Of a stretch of DNA of 64,000 nucleotides, positions 24,666 to 36,887 are shown piece after piece. The position numbers were made by a program, and so were the translations under genes. The notes below the pieces were generated by a model that was given only the letters and a program-made list of their open reading frames with translations, did no database searches and was not told the origin of the DNA. Location: contig NC_135714.1 of NCBI RefSeq assembly GCF_964656455.1, positions 122,692,131 to 122,756,130 of the forward strand, in the 5' to 3' direction. Numbering within the stretch: the stretch's first letter is position 1; each line of letters opens with the position of its first letter. The stretch comes from Halichoerus grypus. Lineage: Eukaryota > Chordata > Mammalia > Carnivora > Phocidae.

Positions 24666-25228
24666 CCTCCTGGAGAAAAGCTGACCTAAATATAGATTTA
24701 AAGAAGAATAGAATGAGCACTGCTAATAATTTAACCTATGTACAATTTGTAAATATGTTACCTTGCTTCATAAGAATGTAGATAATGGTTTTAGAAAATC
24801 TAGTGATATCATAGTATAGACCTGTAGTTTTATTCTAGTTAGAAAGAGAGCCAGAACCTGCTCTCCACATTCTTATACTCTTAGCTTAGAGCTTCTTGTA
24901 TGCAATACTGTGTGTATAGGTTGTGAAATGATCTTTAAGTTTGAGGGTCTAGTTTTAGAGAGACCTTTTAAAAAAATAATAAAAATATTATTTTACATTT
25001 CCATAGGATGTATTACTTAACGTTCCCCCCCACAGTCCAGTGTTCTGCTCATGTTCTGGAAACTGATCACATCACACCGGGCATATAAGTTTGTGCTTGA
25101 TTGGCATTAGAAATGAAATGGTATAATAAAAATTATACATGTATATATAATGAAAAGCAATATTTCCTGAAAAGCCATAATGCACTCTGTATCTTAGGGA
25201 GACCTAACCAGAGAAAGCTCCTACAGTT

Positions 25229-25442
25229 TTTTTTTTTTTAAGATTTTATTTATTTATTTGAGAGAGAGAGCGAAAGTGAGAGAGAGAGAGAGAGATTGAG
25301 AGAATGTGTGGGGGTAGGGGCAGAGGGAGAAGCAGACTTCCCGCTGAGCAGGAAGCCTGAGTGGGGCTCCATCCCAGGACCCTGGGATCATGACCTGAGC
25401 CGAAGGCAGACGCTTAACCGACTGAGCCACCCAGGCGTCCTA
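25229..25442 (-). mobile_element. CAN SINE
   Basis: Reverse copy. Flanks gctcctacagttt / gcccctacagttt form the target duplication. Confidence 0.95.
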
Positions 25443-26635
25443 AGCCCCTACAGTTTCTTATAGGTGTTCAACACAGGACACATCCCCCTGGGGGTCTCCT
25501 CTAATGTCAGTGACTAGCAGCTCTGAAATGGTGGGTGTGAAAGTTAGAATCACTTATTCTCCTACAAAGAAAGAGATAAATGTCACATCCCCATCCCAGC
25601 TTATGTCCACAGTTAGCTCAAAGGAGATATAAGACTGTTCCAAGAGCAATTTGATTTGTAAGTGCTGGGAAGGAAGGAGCCATGTGAAAAAAGTGTCAAA
25701 AGGAAGCTTTGTGGAGGCATAAAAATAAAGTTCCCCTCATTACAGCCCAGATTGTAGAGCCAAGTGTATTCACACACTCTTGTAAGTGGGTTTGGCCAAA
25801 CCTTGGAACCATCTAACTAAGCTCTAAGTGAATGAGGAATGATCTCTGGTAGAGTTCTTAGGGTTTGACAAAACAATATTTAGGGAGGAAAGTTTGGAAA
25901 TTAAAGGAAACCACAGCCTAGCTCTGTGTCATCTCCATTGTTAGTTAGTCCAGGCATTATAAAAATGGGCAAGCCAGAGAGCCAACAGATGTCATTAGCC
26001 TAGTTCTTGGCAAGCACTTATCAGGCAAAGAATATAAGCTGAGCTTTTTTTTTCCCTGGGGAGGTATTCCATTTGTCAGCAATTTCTCTCTGCCAGACCA
26101 CAAATCAACAATTGCTAGATAAATGAAATGCTTCCACTCAACTTACAAACTCTTGGGTAAAGTATTTATTTTCTAGAAACAAAAATGCCTTTTTTATAGC
26201 ACAAGATATAAATGGTCCCAGTGGGTCCCACTAAAGCAATCAAATGCCAGATCTATAAATCTTATAGACCCTTATGGAAAATGGAAGCAGCTCTGTTAGG
26301 CATCACAATGAATGATGCTATAGGTTCACAGAGAAAATGGCAGAATAGGTCATAGCTAATAGGTCAGTGACAGACTGAACCCATTGCTGTGGTAATGGTA
26401 AGGGAAATTCAGTGTCACAATAGCTTAAGACATATTTTACGAAGACAACATTTGTTTTGAAGACCTTGGATTATATATTTTTTGAATTATGCTGCAGTAT
26501 AATTTGACATTAGATATACTATCATATATAATGATCAGGAGACATTCAAATGTGGAAAGAAATGTGACTGTGGCCTAACACATAGTCTAGGCTCTCTGTC
26601 TCTCTGTGTCTTTCCTTCACATTTATTCCTTCCTG

Positions 26636-26636
<1 letters not shown>

Positions 26637-26674
<38 letters not shown>
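26637..26674. repeat. (TG)n microsatellite
   Basis: About 18 TG units in otherwise unassigned intron. Confidence 0.98.
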
Positions 26675-26676
<2 letters not shown>

Positions 26677-27844
26677 TGCTTTGTTAAAGCCCCTCCTTGC
26701 TTCTTTCATCTTGCCCTTCCCATGTATCTGCCTCCCCCGTATTTTTGCATGAGCTCTTTCCAGCTTCTAGAAGACTAGTTAGTATTTGTATACACTATAT
26801 TTAAAAAATTTAAAACATAAGGAATGGTGATTCCATAAGCAGCATCTACAAAGAGGTTTCTCAATTTATTCTTTGCCTGTAACATACTGAATGGAATCCA
26901 ATCTGGTAGTTCCCTTGAGGTTTATGATAAAATCTCAAGGTAATGCTTCACTCCCATATCTTTCAATGAACATGCTGAAATATAAAACTGGGTATAAACT
27001 AATAAAAAATAAAAAATAAATTTAAAAAATGGGTACAATCTTTGAGGTCATTTTCGACCTTCGGGTCTATGATTCTAAGTGGGTATAATAACACCCATAA
27101 TAGTTTTTATAATTTTGCTCTTTTTAAAATAATAAGATGAAAGCTCAATCTATAAGGCATATTAATTCTTTAAAAAAGTGTTCCTTGGGGTTTGTAAGGA
27201 AAGGAAACATTTTCCTACTAAGAGCATATGAATTTTATGGTGCCAGCAATAGAACAAAAATACAATTGCCCCTTAAGCTCAGGTCCTTTGCCCAGCATGG
27301 AGTTTCCACAGTTATATTCGATTAAATGGCCTTTTGGTTTCCCAAGGCAGGCCCAGGCAAAAGTCATGAATCAAGGACTAAAACATGCTGTTTCTATCAA
27401 GACTACCCTTTCCAAAATGATTATTTCCATAATTTTCCAGGTTCTGGATTTCTTTCTGTGTATTAATAACGGGTGACACAACAAACTGGGAATAAGTATC
27501 ACTAGGGAAAAGAGGAGGAACATGTCTTAAGCCACATGAGGCAGCTTTTCTCTTGCAGTTTGGGCAGGAGATTCCATGGTTGCTGAGGGGGATCTGCAGT
27601 CGGCCTCCAGATGAGAGCCAGCCAGCACCCGGGGGGAACAGTGGGATAATCTGGGAAAGCTGGGGTTTTGCTGGGGGTGAGCCAAGACCGTAATGGTCTC
27701 TGCAAATGCTTACTAGCTCTTCTGTGCTCCCCTAGTAGTTAAGCCAAGAAAAAGAGACACCGTTATGCCTTGATTGGCTTTTCATCAAGTGAGGGCACTT
27801 GTACTTGTTTCAGGATGGTTAAAACTTTTTGGCAGAACCATTGC

Positions 27845-28206
27845 TATGATGGTTACTTTTATGTGTCAACTTGGCTGGATAACAGCACCCAGCGTTTTTG
27901 TCTAATGCTCGTCTAGATGTTGCTGTGGAGGTATTCTTTAGCGGTGATTAACATTTACAATCAGTTGAATTTAAGTAAAGCATAATGCTCATGGCCCTCA
28001 TCCACTCAGCTGAAGGCCTTAAGAGCAATGACAGGCTTCTCCAAAGTGATTCTACCTCAAGACTGCAACATAGAAACCTGCCTCAGTTTCCCACCTCCTG
28101 GCCTGCCCTGAAGATTTCGGACAGAAAACTGCAACTTTTATCTGAACTTTAGATTGGCCAGCTCCACAACTGTGTGAACCAATACCTCTCTCTGTGCCTC
28201 TCCCTG

Positions 28207-28240
<34 letters not shown>

Positions 28241-28300
28241 CCTACTCTTCTGCGTTTCTGGGTTCAGAACTGTGACTAATGCAGTCACCATAATACCTGC
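27845..28300 (+). mobile_element. LTR-like relic with internal CA repeat
   Basis: Starts 'gatggttacttttatgtgtc' followed by caacttggctgg, has 'ggccctcatccactcagctg' and ends 'agaactgtgactaatgca'. This common mammalian LTR-like pattern is familiar but I did not fix the family. A (CA)n at about 28207-28238 lies inside. Confidence 0.5.
28207..28238. repeat. (CA)n microsatellite
   Basis: About 16 CA units inside an LTR-like relic. Confidence 0.97.
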
Positions 28301-28857
28301 CCCCCCTCTTTTTTCCTCTGATACATTAAGCTATTCTATTCTAGAAACTATTCTGAGGCAAGCATCTTCCAACATGTCATTTTAATCATATTTAGATGTT
28401 TGGACCCTGTTTTCCTGTTTTATTTGCTTGTTTTAATCCAGTCAGATGCATTTAGCACACAGCCATTGCAAGATGAATTCTCTGGGAAGAATTTTTCCCT
28501 TTCCCCAGTGACAGAGATGAACCATTTTAATCTACCTAATTTGCCCAAAGAGCTTTTATGAAGCTTGAAACTCAGATCCTTCAAAAAAGACAACATTAAT
28601 AGATGGAAAAGAAAAATCTATGTTTCTAAAACTGACTGAACCTTTACCACTGCTTGAAAATGCTAGGAAAGATTGGAGATACAACACAAAGATTTAAGAG
28701 TGTTTTTACATAATATATACCTAATATACATTCAAAAATCCTCCAGGGCAAAACTTGAGTTGTAGAAGAGATGTATTAGCAAGGATTACTTAAAGTGTTA
28801 GGATATATCCTGATGTATTTTCTGGAGCTAAGGATTAAGTTTTGTTTTGTTTTGTTT

Positions 28858-29059
28858 TTGTTTTTTTTTTAAAGATTTTATTTATTTATTTGACAGAGAG
28901 AGAGACAGCGAGAGCAGGAACACAAGCAGGGGGAGTGGGAGAGGGAGAAGCAGGCTTCCTGCCGAGCAGGGAGCCCGATGTGGGACTCGATCCCAGGACC
29001 CTGGGATCATGACCTGAGCCGAAGGCAGACGCTTAACGACTGAGCCACCCAGGCGCCCT
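28858..29059 (-). mobile_element. CAN SINE, near consensus
   Basis: Reverse copy in a (TTTTG)n context; the repeated ttttgtttt on both sides is consistent with target duplication. Confidence 0.95.
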
Positions 29060-30198
29060 GTTTTGTTTTTTTTTTAACTTAAATTCTGTGGCTTGCAAAT
29101 CTTAGTTTTACAAAATAGAGTCATTTTCACATTTTAATAAGGTTAGTAAAATGAGAATGTCATTTACAGAAAAAAATAATCAGAACAAGATTCTATGACT
29201 GGTAAATTTCCCTTGAGTTCTAAATGCATTTGATTGCACTTGTGGATTCAGCCGCACCAGTGTGAAACATTGTAACTAGGTTTTCTTTAGTTATACTCAT
29301 GTTCCAGATCCCATGTTTTTCCTCTGCTTCTCGTGTTCATCAGGCAACCTCTGATCAGCACTGAAGCTTTCGGAAAACCTCTGCATTCCTCCTGATACCA
29401 TACATGGATGTATACAGACTCTTGTTTATTTTTCCTTTGTGAAAGTTCAATCTATTAATGCCAACCCAGGGAAAGAGAAATGCCAATCTGGGAGTGTTAA
29501 TAAGGCGCTTCTCAAGATTTAAATTTCTCATTATCTTGAGGCATCAATAAATACCCACTGACCATACTTTTCTTTAATTCTTTACCCATAGTTTCCCCAC
29601 TCCCCCTTCCTGCCCAGTTTAATTGAGAAAAGTTTAAGGTATGCAGCATGATGATTTGATTTACATGTATTGTGAAATGATTTCCACAATAAGTTCAGCT
29701 AGCATCTATTTTCTCATATAGGTACAATAAAAAGAAAAGGAAGAAGACAAGGAAAAAAGGAAAAAAATTTCTCCTTGTGATGAGAACTCTTTAGAATCTA
29801 TTCTCATGACAACTTTCCTATATACCTAGTGCTTATTTATCTTGTAGCTAGAAGCTAGTACTTTTTGACCATCTTCCTCCAATCCCCCCTCCCCCCAACA
29901 ATCCACTTCTGGTAACCACAAGACTGATCCCTTTTTCTGTGAGGTGTTTTTTTTTTTTTTTTTTTTTAGATTCCACATTTAAGTGAGATCATACAGTATT
30001 TGTCTTTCTCTGTCTGGCTTATTTCACTTAGCATAATGCCTTCAAGGTCCATCCATGTTCTCAAAAATGGTAGGATTTCCTTGTTTCATGGCTAAATAAT
30101 ATTCAATTGTATATATATACCACAACTTCTTTATTCATTTATCCATTGATGGACACTTAGTTGTTTCTATGTCTTGACTATTTTATTTTATTTTATTT

Positions 30199-30245
30199 TA
30201 TTTTTTTAAAGATTTTATTTATTTATTTGACAGAGAGAGAGACAG
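30199..30245 (-). mobile_element. CAN SINE tail fragment
   Basis: Only the tail and start of the GA-rich part (aaagattttatttatttatt ... gagagagacagc), followed by ttgcttgcttgc. It lies inside the 29.6-31.8 kb L1. Confidence 0.8.
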
Positions 30246-31140
30246 CTTGCTTGCTTGCTGTTGAGTTGTACGAGTTATATTAACTCCTTATCAAATCTAT
30301 GGTTTGCAAATTTTTTCTCCATTTCATAGGTTATCTTTTCACTTTGTTGATGGTTTCTTTTGCTGTGCAGAAGCATTTTAATTTGATCTAATTTCACGTA
30401 TTGATTTTTTATTTTGTTGCTTGTGTTTTAGATATCATTTCTGAAAAATCATTACCAGTACTCATGTCAATAACTTTGTCCCTATGTTTTCTTCTAGGAG
30501 TTTCATGGTTTCAGGTGTTATATTTAAGTCTATAATCCATTTTGAGTTAGTTTTTGTGAGTGGTTTAAGATATGGGTCCAGTTTTATCCTTTTACATGTG
30601 AATATCCAATTTTCCCAGCATCATTTATTGAAGAGACTCTTTTCTCCAGGGAATATTCTTGGCTTCCCTGTCAAACATTAATTGACCATAATAATATGCT
30701 AGGTTTTATTTTTGGACTCTTGATTTTGTTTCATTGGTCTATTTGTTTGGTTTTATGCCAGTACTATAACTGTTTTCATGACCATAGCTTTATAGTATAG
30801 CTTGAAGTCAGGAAGTGTGATGCCTCCTCTTTGTTCTTTCTCAGGATTTTTTTGGCTCTTTGAGGTCTTTGTTGTTCCATATAAATTTTAAGAGTGTTTT
30901 TTTCACTTCTGTAAAATATGCCATTGGAATTTTGATAGGAATTGTATGGAATCTATAGATGGCTTTTATATAGAAACACTACTGATTTTTGTGTGTTAAT
31001 TTTGTATCCTGCTACTTTACTGAATTTATTGATTAGATCTAATGGATTTTTTGGTTGAATCTTTAGGATATTCTATATTATAAAATCATGGCATCTGAAA
31101 ATTGAGACAATTTTACTTCTTCTTTTCCAATTCTGATCGA

Positions 31141-31142
31141 TT

Positions 31143-31213
<71 letters not shown>

Positions 31214-31325
31214 CTTTCTTTCTTTCTCTCTCCCTTCCTTCCTTCTTTCCTTCCCTCCCTCCCTTCTTTATCTCTTTCTCTTTTTCCCTCTTTCTTTCTT
31301 TCCCTCTCTTTCTCTTTCTTTGCCT
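31141..31325. repeat. (TTTC)n microsatellite with CT-rich variants
   Basis: About 18 clean TTTC units followed by TTCC/CTCC/TTTC variants. The flanking L1 text (tgcctgattgctctggctag) normally follows a short TTTCTTTCTC stretch, so the expansion most likely grew from the L1's own tract. Confidence 0.95.
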
Positions 31326-31849
31326 GATTGCTCTGGCTAGGATTTCCATTACTTTGTTGAATAGAAATGGTGAGAGTGGGCACCCTTGTCTTGTTCCTGA
31401 TTTTAGAAGAAAAGTTTTCAACTTTTCACCATTGAGCATGATATTATCTGTGGCTTGTCATATATGCCTTTATTATGTTGAGATATGTTCCTGCTATGCT
31501 TAATTTGTTAAGACTATTTGTCATGAATGGATGTTGGATTTTGTCAAATGCTTTTTCTGCATCTGTTGAGTTGATCATATGATTCTTTTCTTCCATTCTA
31601 TTATTGTGACATACCACACTGATTGATTCATGTATGTTGAACTATCCTTGCATCTTCAGGATAAAGCCCGTTAGATCATGGTACATGATCCTTTTAATGT
31701 GCTGCTGAATTTGGGTTGCTAGTATTTTATTGCATCTATATGTAGACACTGGCCTGTAGTTTTCTTTTCTAGGTGTCCTTTTCTCTGACACGCTTTTGAG
31801 GATAGGTAGCCCTTCTTGGAAGAGTTGAATACACTCATCACTTTTTATT

Positions 31850-32960
31850 TTCTATGACACTTTTTAACATGGCTCGGAGTACCTACATTAGAAAGCTGTA
31901 TACAAATCTTCCTCTCGCCTTGTCTGTCATTCCATAGGAAACTATATATGAAGTACACGATTCATACATGACCTCCATGCACTAGCAGAACTGCTCCAGT
32001 TTATTTTCTGGCAAATCAAGGTTCTGTGTTCACATGGGTTAGCATCTTTTTTTGCTTCTGGGGGAAAGTTTTAGGACCAGTTCATGGGACTTGCATAACA
32101 TTTAGAACAAAACAACCAGTCGTTAAAATTGAACAAACCAATCTATGGCATCTACTTTCATGGCTTGGGCTTGGCAAAACAGGAAGTTAGTTGGGCGTAT
32201 TCTATACACATTAGTTATGCTTTTTCTATCCTTGTTCCTAATTATTGCTGTTGTCACGTCAATTGTTAACAGAATCATCCATGTTGTTGTACAGTCACTA
32301 TTCCAACTGTTCATACATCTGATGGTTACAGAACAGAAAGATCTGAAGGGACTCTGAGAAAGACAGTGATATTGGATAAAATTAGCCCCCCTCACCAAAA
32401 TAGTGGTGTAGACCTGAAAATCTGATAATTTGCCTATCCTTCTGTAGTCACTGTATTTTGTCTGCATAGATGAAAATCAATAGGAGGGACTGTAAATGAA
32501 CTATGTACGTGTAGCAGCTCTTGCCCAGGAGATATCCAAAGTGGATGCTGTACCTCCCACCATTGGTTCTAACCATCCATAGCTGATAAACTGCTATGAA
32601 TTTAAAGCACCCACTAGCTAAAGATGATCAATGACTGGTAGGCTAGTCTTCCACGGTCAATGAACAATGGGACTTGTTGTAATCAGTTATATCAGTACTA
32701 CGGAATCATTTCACTTTCCCCTGTATGTAGGCTGTGGTCCTTAATTAGTACACAGTGAGCTTCCCCTTTCTGGGATACATGGGTCCCTGACTCTTCCTCT
32801 TCAGTGAACCATGCTGAATTTCCTCATTGATATGTACCTCTTTGCCTAGCAAGTCAGCAAACTCAGTGTTCATTTATTTGACCACTGCAGTAGTCTCAGT
32901 ATTTCTGTATTTCTTTTAATAATCTTCATATGTCTCTATATTATTCACTATGTAAATAAG
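31850..32960. other. Unassigned transcript-like relic
   Basis: About 1.1 kb that reads like a degraded mRNA or retroelement copy. On the minus strand it ends in an AATAAA-like stretch (gaaaataaaaagtg), with broken open frames of up to 114 codons. I cannot name a parent gene. It directly abuts the L1 at 31825. Confidence 0.3.
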
Positions 32961-34078
32961 AAATAATTCTATGGTAGTGGTTTTTCTTTTCTTTTCTTTT
33001 TTTTTGCCAGGTAAGTAATATAACTCCACAGTGTTAAACAAGGACTTAAAAGAACAACAGGATTCTTAAGTGGTTTTTAAAACACATCCCACTCCCACCC
33101 CTTCTAACATATTGCTAGTTTTCCTCCAATTGTCACATACTCTAGAAGCAAAGAGTTAATGTTCATCATTAGACAGTTTCTCTATCATTTGCTAAATTTC
33201 TTTAAGCATTTGGCTTGCTGTACATGAATTGAGCAAGATAGAAACTTTTGATTTCCTATGAACTCAGTAGGAGTTCAGAGGATGGGTGAAAACATACCTT
33301 AAAAAAGATCAACATCCCAATTCTCAAATACCAAATACTTCAGATAAGATGGCTTAGAGTTTCCCTGGAAATTATCTGACACCAATGATCGGGATGTGCA
33401 AATTCACAGACACAGCACAGGAGGCTGGCACCTGGAGGGCCTTAGAATTCATTTACTAACAGAGGGTAACTTTGCTTTCATTTCAGTGGGGACTGATTAG
33501 TAAAGCGGTCAACTAAAATACTATACATCTGTTTCTTTTATTCACGAGTTCATTTGACCCTCAAAACAACCGGTTTCTATATTAATCAGAATTGTGAGCA
33601 CCCAATAAGGACATTAGAAAATCCTTTAGCCTCTGAGAAAGAAATGAAAGCCATCCTAAATTCAAGTCTATTTCTCTCTATACTTCTTAGAAGATAAAGG
33701 AGGAGAGGAAGGTACAGATGGTATAGGGCAAAGGGATCCATTAAGCACTGAATGGAATTGTGTTCTTTACTTCAATATTACCATAATTTCATTTCAATGG
33801 ACTAGTTCTTAGTGCTACATTTATTTTAGTCTCTGAAGAACTAATGGTTTAAAATTTTTTTCTATCTTTTGTATTTTTGCGTAAGTCCCCAGCTGCATAT
33901 AGCATCTCTCCATTTTGTGCTTAATGTTAAATGTTGCCATTTCCTCTCTGTTTATTTGGTTTTCTGGTGTGCTCTAAAGACGTAATTTTAAAAATAATTA
34001 AACCGTTCCTTCAAATGGACTTTTTTTTCCCTTTAGAAGAAAAGAATAATACATAAGGGCTTTAAAAGCCATAATGAA

Positions 34079-34196
34079 AACAATGAATCGTGGATCACTA
34101 CATCAAAAACTAATGATGTATTGTATGGTGACTAACATAACATAATGAAATAAAATTAAAAAAAAAGAAAGATTATAGTTAGGTTATCGAAAAAAA
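34079..34196 (+). mobile_element. Extremely short L1 3' end insertion
   Basis: Only the last ~90 bases of a carnivore L1 3' UTR (actacatcaaaaactaatga...) plus an A-rich tail. A perfect 15-bp duplication (aaaagccataatgaa) flanks it at 34064-34078 and 34197-34211. The same terminal sequence ends the L1 at 46.8 kb. It lies just upstream of the RPL37A pseudogene. Confidence 0.88.
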
Positions 34197-34275
34197 AAAA
34201 GCCATAATGAACAATAGAACTTAAAGTTGGAAAATTTAAGAATATAGTATAGATACAGAAATGAATCCCATTCAG

Positions 34276-34640
34276 CTCTCCAGATTCAGACCTAGTTTGT
34301 GATGACATGGCTACAGGCACGAAGAAGGTCAGCATCATCGGTAAATATGGAACCCATTATGGCGCCTCTCTCGGGAAAATGGTGAAGAAAATTGAAATCA
34401 GCGCACCAAGTACACTTGCACCTTCTGTGGCTAACCCAAGATGAAAAGATAAGCTGTGGGCTCTGGCACAGGGGTTCCTGCACAAAAACAGTAACCAGCG
34501 GTACCTGGACCCACAACAACCACCTTCTGCCATCACGGTAACGTCGGCCGTCGGAAGACTGAAAGAGTTGAAACGCCAGTGGAAACCACTGTTTGAAACA
34601 TTGCTATCCTATCAGAAATGAGTTAGTTTATGTAACAACA
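34276..34640 (+). pseudogene. RPL37A pseudogene: RPL37A processed pseudogene
   Basis: An intronless copy of ribosomal protein L37a mRNA. It begins with a recognisable 5' UTR at 34276 (ctctccagattcagacctag resembles the RPL37A leader), then ATG at 34307 followed by the [16 protein letters not shown] and KMVKKIEIS segments. An early frameshift follows (the QHAKYTC region reads SAPSTLAP), with further changes to the tail. The 3' UTR ending (gagttagtttatgtaacaac) and an A-rich tail are present. Flanks share a diverged duplication (aaat..c.cattcag near 34259-34275 and 34709-34722), typical of L1-mediated retrotransposition. It cannot make L37a and is not co-directional with FREM3. Confidence 0.9.
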
Positions 34641-34654
34641 ACAAAAAGAAAAAA

Positions 34655-34712
34655 GTAAAGGAAGGAAGGAAGGAAAAAAAGAGAGAAAAGGAAAGGAAAG
34701 AAAGGAAAGAAA
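34655..34712. repeat. (GGAA)n-like purine tract
   Basis: Degenerate AAGG/GAAA repeat grown from the A-tail of the RPL37A pseudogene. Confidence 0.85.
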
Positions 34713-34946
34713 TCTCATTCAGTCCCTTTGGGGATTGTGAGTTGGACAGACTGAGATGAAGACCATGCATGCTTGCTATAATTCTGACACCGATTCCAAT
34801 GTGTAATTTTCCAGGACTACCAAGCAATTCTCTGACACCAGCTGGGGGTCCTACAATTCAACTTACTTCTGACACTCTCTACCCTGAGATAGTATCCAGT
34901 CCCATAGGTTAAGGGCTCTGTCCCACAAGACTGCCCTCACTTTATT

Positions 34947-35131
34947 TTTTTATTGTTTAAAGATTTTATTTATTTACTTATTTTGAGAGAGAGAGAGAGA
35001 GGGGAGTGGGGGGAGGAGGAGAAGGAGAGGGACAAGCAGACTCCCCACTAAATGCAGAGCCCAATGTGGGGCTCAATCTCACGACCCTGAGATCATGACC
35101 TGAGCCAAATCCAGAGTTGGATGCTTAACCT
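34947..35131 (-). mobile_element. CAN SINE lacking the end of its head
   Basis: Reverse copy that stops after 'gttggatgcttaacc', without the gactgagccacccagg terminus. Confidence 0.9.
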
Positions 35132-35214
35132 CTATTCTTTAATATTCTGGGCAAACCTTACCAGGTATTGGTGGTAAAACTGAAACACAGATGCTCTGAC
35201 ATAATTATTAGAGA

Positions 35215-35690
35215 GTGGTTCCTGTGTTTGCTTTCTACTGTCATGTAAAAATTGCCATAAACTTAGAAGCTGAATAAAACACACATACATTATCTTATAG
35301 TTTCGGTGGATCAGGAAGACAGACATGGCTTAGCTGAGTCCCTGGCTCAGGGTCTCACAAGACAGCAATCACAGTGTTAGTTGGACTGCATCCTTATCCA
35401 AAATCTTGACTGGGAAGAATCTGCTTCCACACTGCTCTGTAGCGATAGATGCTTCTGGGATTTGTCCCGCATAACCGACCACTTGGACCTGCACGTACAC
35501 AGGCAGGCTAAGGAGTGTTGTTTGTGAGCCTCATGCTGTGTGAAGAACCTTGGGAGCCTAGTTGTTTGAAATACATTATCTGGCCTCCAGGTCAGAATGG
35601 GCCCTTCTGTTTTGGATGCCAGGAGCCGTAAATCTTGTCTCACATCCCCTCCTGCTCCAGGCTGGGCTGGCCCCACCAGAATGGAATCTG
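35215..35690 (-). mobile_element. MaLR-type LTR relic (MLT1-like)
   Basis: Antisense pattern 'aattgccataaacttagaag', 'cattatcttatagtttcggt' and a CT-rich interior. Diverged; its right end is uncertain. Confidence 0.55.
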
Positions 35691-36521
35691 GGAGGGGAGG
35701 CAGACACACATAGCCCAGACTCCTTGAAAATCTAGAAACACGATAACATAGAAATGCAGCTTGCTCCTAACTGCACATAAGTGAACAAATGTTTAATTTC
35801 AGACCCTGTTATTTGCCCTATAAGTACAGCCCTTACGGGGACGGTCAGTTGGAAGTCTCACCTGACGGGGGGACGCTCCGTGCAGGCCCAGGCCTCTCAG
35901 TCAGGACTCCAGCCTGGGTGTCTCCACGGTGCTCCCCCAGCTAACGAGGTTGGGTGCTGGAAGTACCCAGTTTGATGTAACTGCCTTATTCTCATTTCTT
36001 GCCTACTATTACCTTCATTTATGTGTAGATTCCTTTCTTCTTTTTCTATTAGGTTTATATAATAATAATAAAGTTTTCTTTCCTTTTCAAAACCGATACA
36101 AGGCTGTTGTGAATCTTTTGTTCAGAACACGAGCTCATTCAGACGATTGACAAAATTCATTTTCCTGTTCTTGTGTGACCGAGAGTCCCAGCTTCTTACT
36201 GGCTATTGGCTGGATGCTGCCCTCAGCCTCTCAAGGCCTCCTGAAGTTTCTTGCAGTGTGGGGCTTCCAACAGGTAGTTTGCAATGTGGCCACTTGTTTC
36301 TTCAAGGCCAGCAGAGAATCTCTCTAGTAGAGGCTAGCAACATACACACTGATTTAAATTCAGGCTTCAGAACAACAAATTAAAAAATCTTTTGTCTACA
36401 AATTAACATTTAGGAACTTGGAGTGAAATGAAAAAAGTAATAAAATGATTGTTGGTAACAATAAAAGGAAGCGATAAATTAGAGTGGATCCAATTCTTTC
36501 AAATCTTCTAGCTGTACTTAC

Positions 36522-36647
36522 TTTCCATTAAATGCGGCTCATGTTTTGCCATATAATTTATAACCAGGTTCTTCCTAAACAACTGTGAGTAAAGCAATGC
36601 CATCCACTCATCTGCAGTGGCCCTGTTCTCATTGGCATTTGAAACTC
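36522..36647 (-). other. Candidate unrecognised cassette exon inside FREM3 intron
   Basis: A 126-nt open segment on the gene's strand with a textbook acceptor (pyrimidine-rich, ending ctctctttggcag) and donor (gtaagtac). It would enter and leave in phase 1, the same phase as all FREM3 exons, and would join exon 2 in frame (AAT G + GA). The peptide begins GVSNANENRATADEWMALLY and continues SQLFRKNLVINYMAKHEPHL-ME. I do not recognise it and it does not resemble a Calx-beta domain. It may be a chance exon-like ORF, part of an unrelated relic, or a lineage-specific exon. Confidence 0.3.
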
Positions 36648-36887
36648 CTGCCAAAGAGAGGGAAAATTCAACTTTCCTAAACTTGCCACACAACCACCCT
36701 TCAAGCAGTATTTCCAAACTGGGGTTCTTTCTAGGATACCGTACTTCTTTGCGGTGAACTGTGCTGGGTATGCTGGGCCTTGTAATGAAACAGGTCAGAG
36801 TTAAAGAGATATGTAAATGAAGGAATCAGAGCATGCAGGGAGGAATGGCTGGTGGGAATAGTCCTAGTGGAGCTGTTCCCTCCATTT

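Larger units (their letters stand above)
24666..28849. other. Intron stretch, repeats listed separately
   Basis: Outside the SINE, TG repeat and LTR-like relic, the sequence is AT-rich and featureless to my reading. Confidence 0.5.
29590..31825 (-). mobile_element. Older L1 (3' UTR and ORF2), interrupted by SINE fragment and TTTC repeat
   Basis: Antisense L1 sequence from the 3' UTR (near 29590) through ORF2 segments such as the antisense of 'ccaatggaacagaata' and 'ttgaatagaaatggtgagag'. It is more diverged than the 44.6 kb copy. A SINE fragment sits at about 30199-30245 and a long TTTC tract at 31141-31325 has grown inside it. Confidence 0.85.

Noticed and set aside
31078..31503. Long Lys/Glu-rich and Phe/Ser-rich frames
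   Set aside because: Translations of the TTTC microsatellite within an L1.
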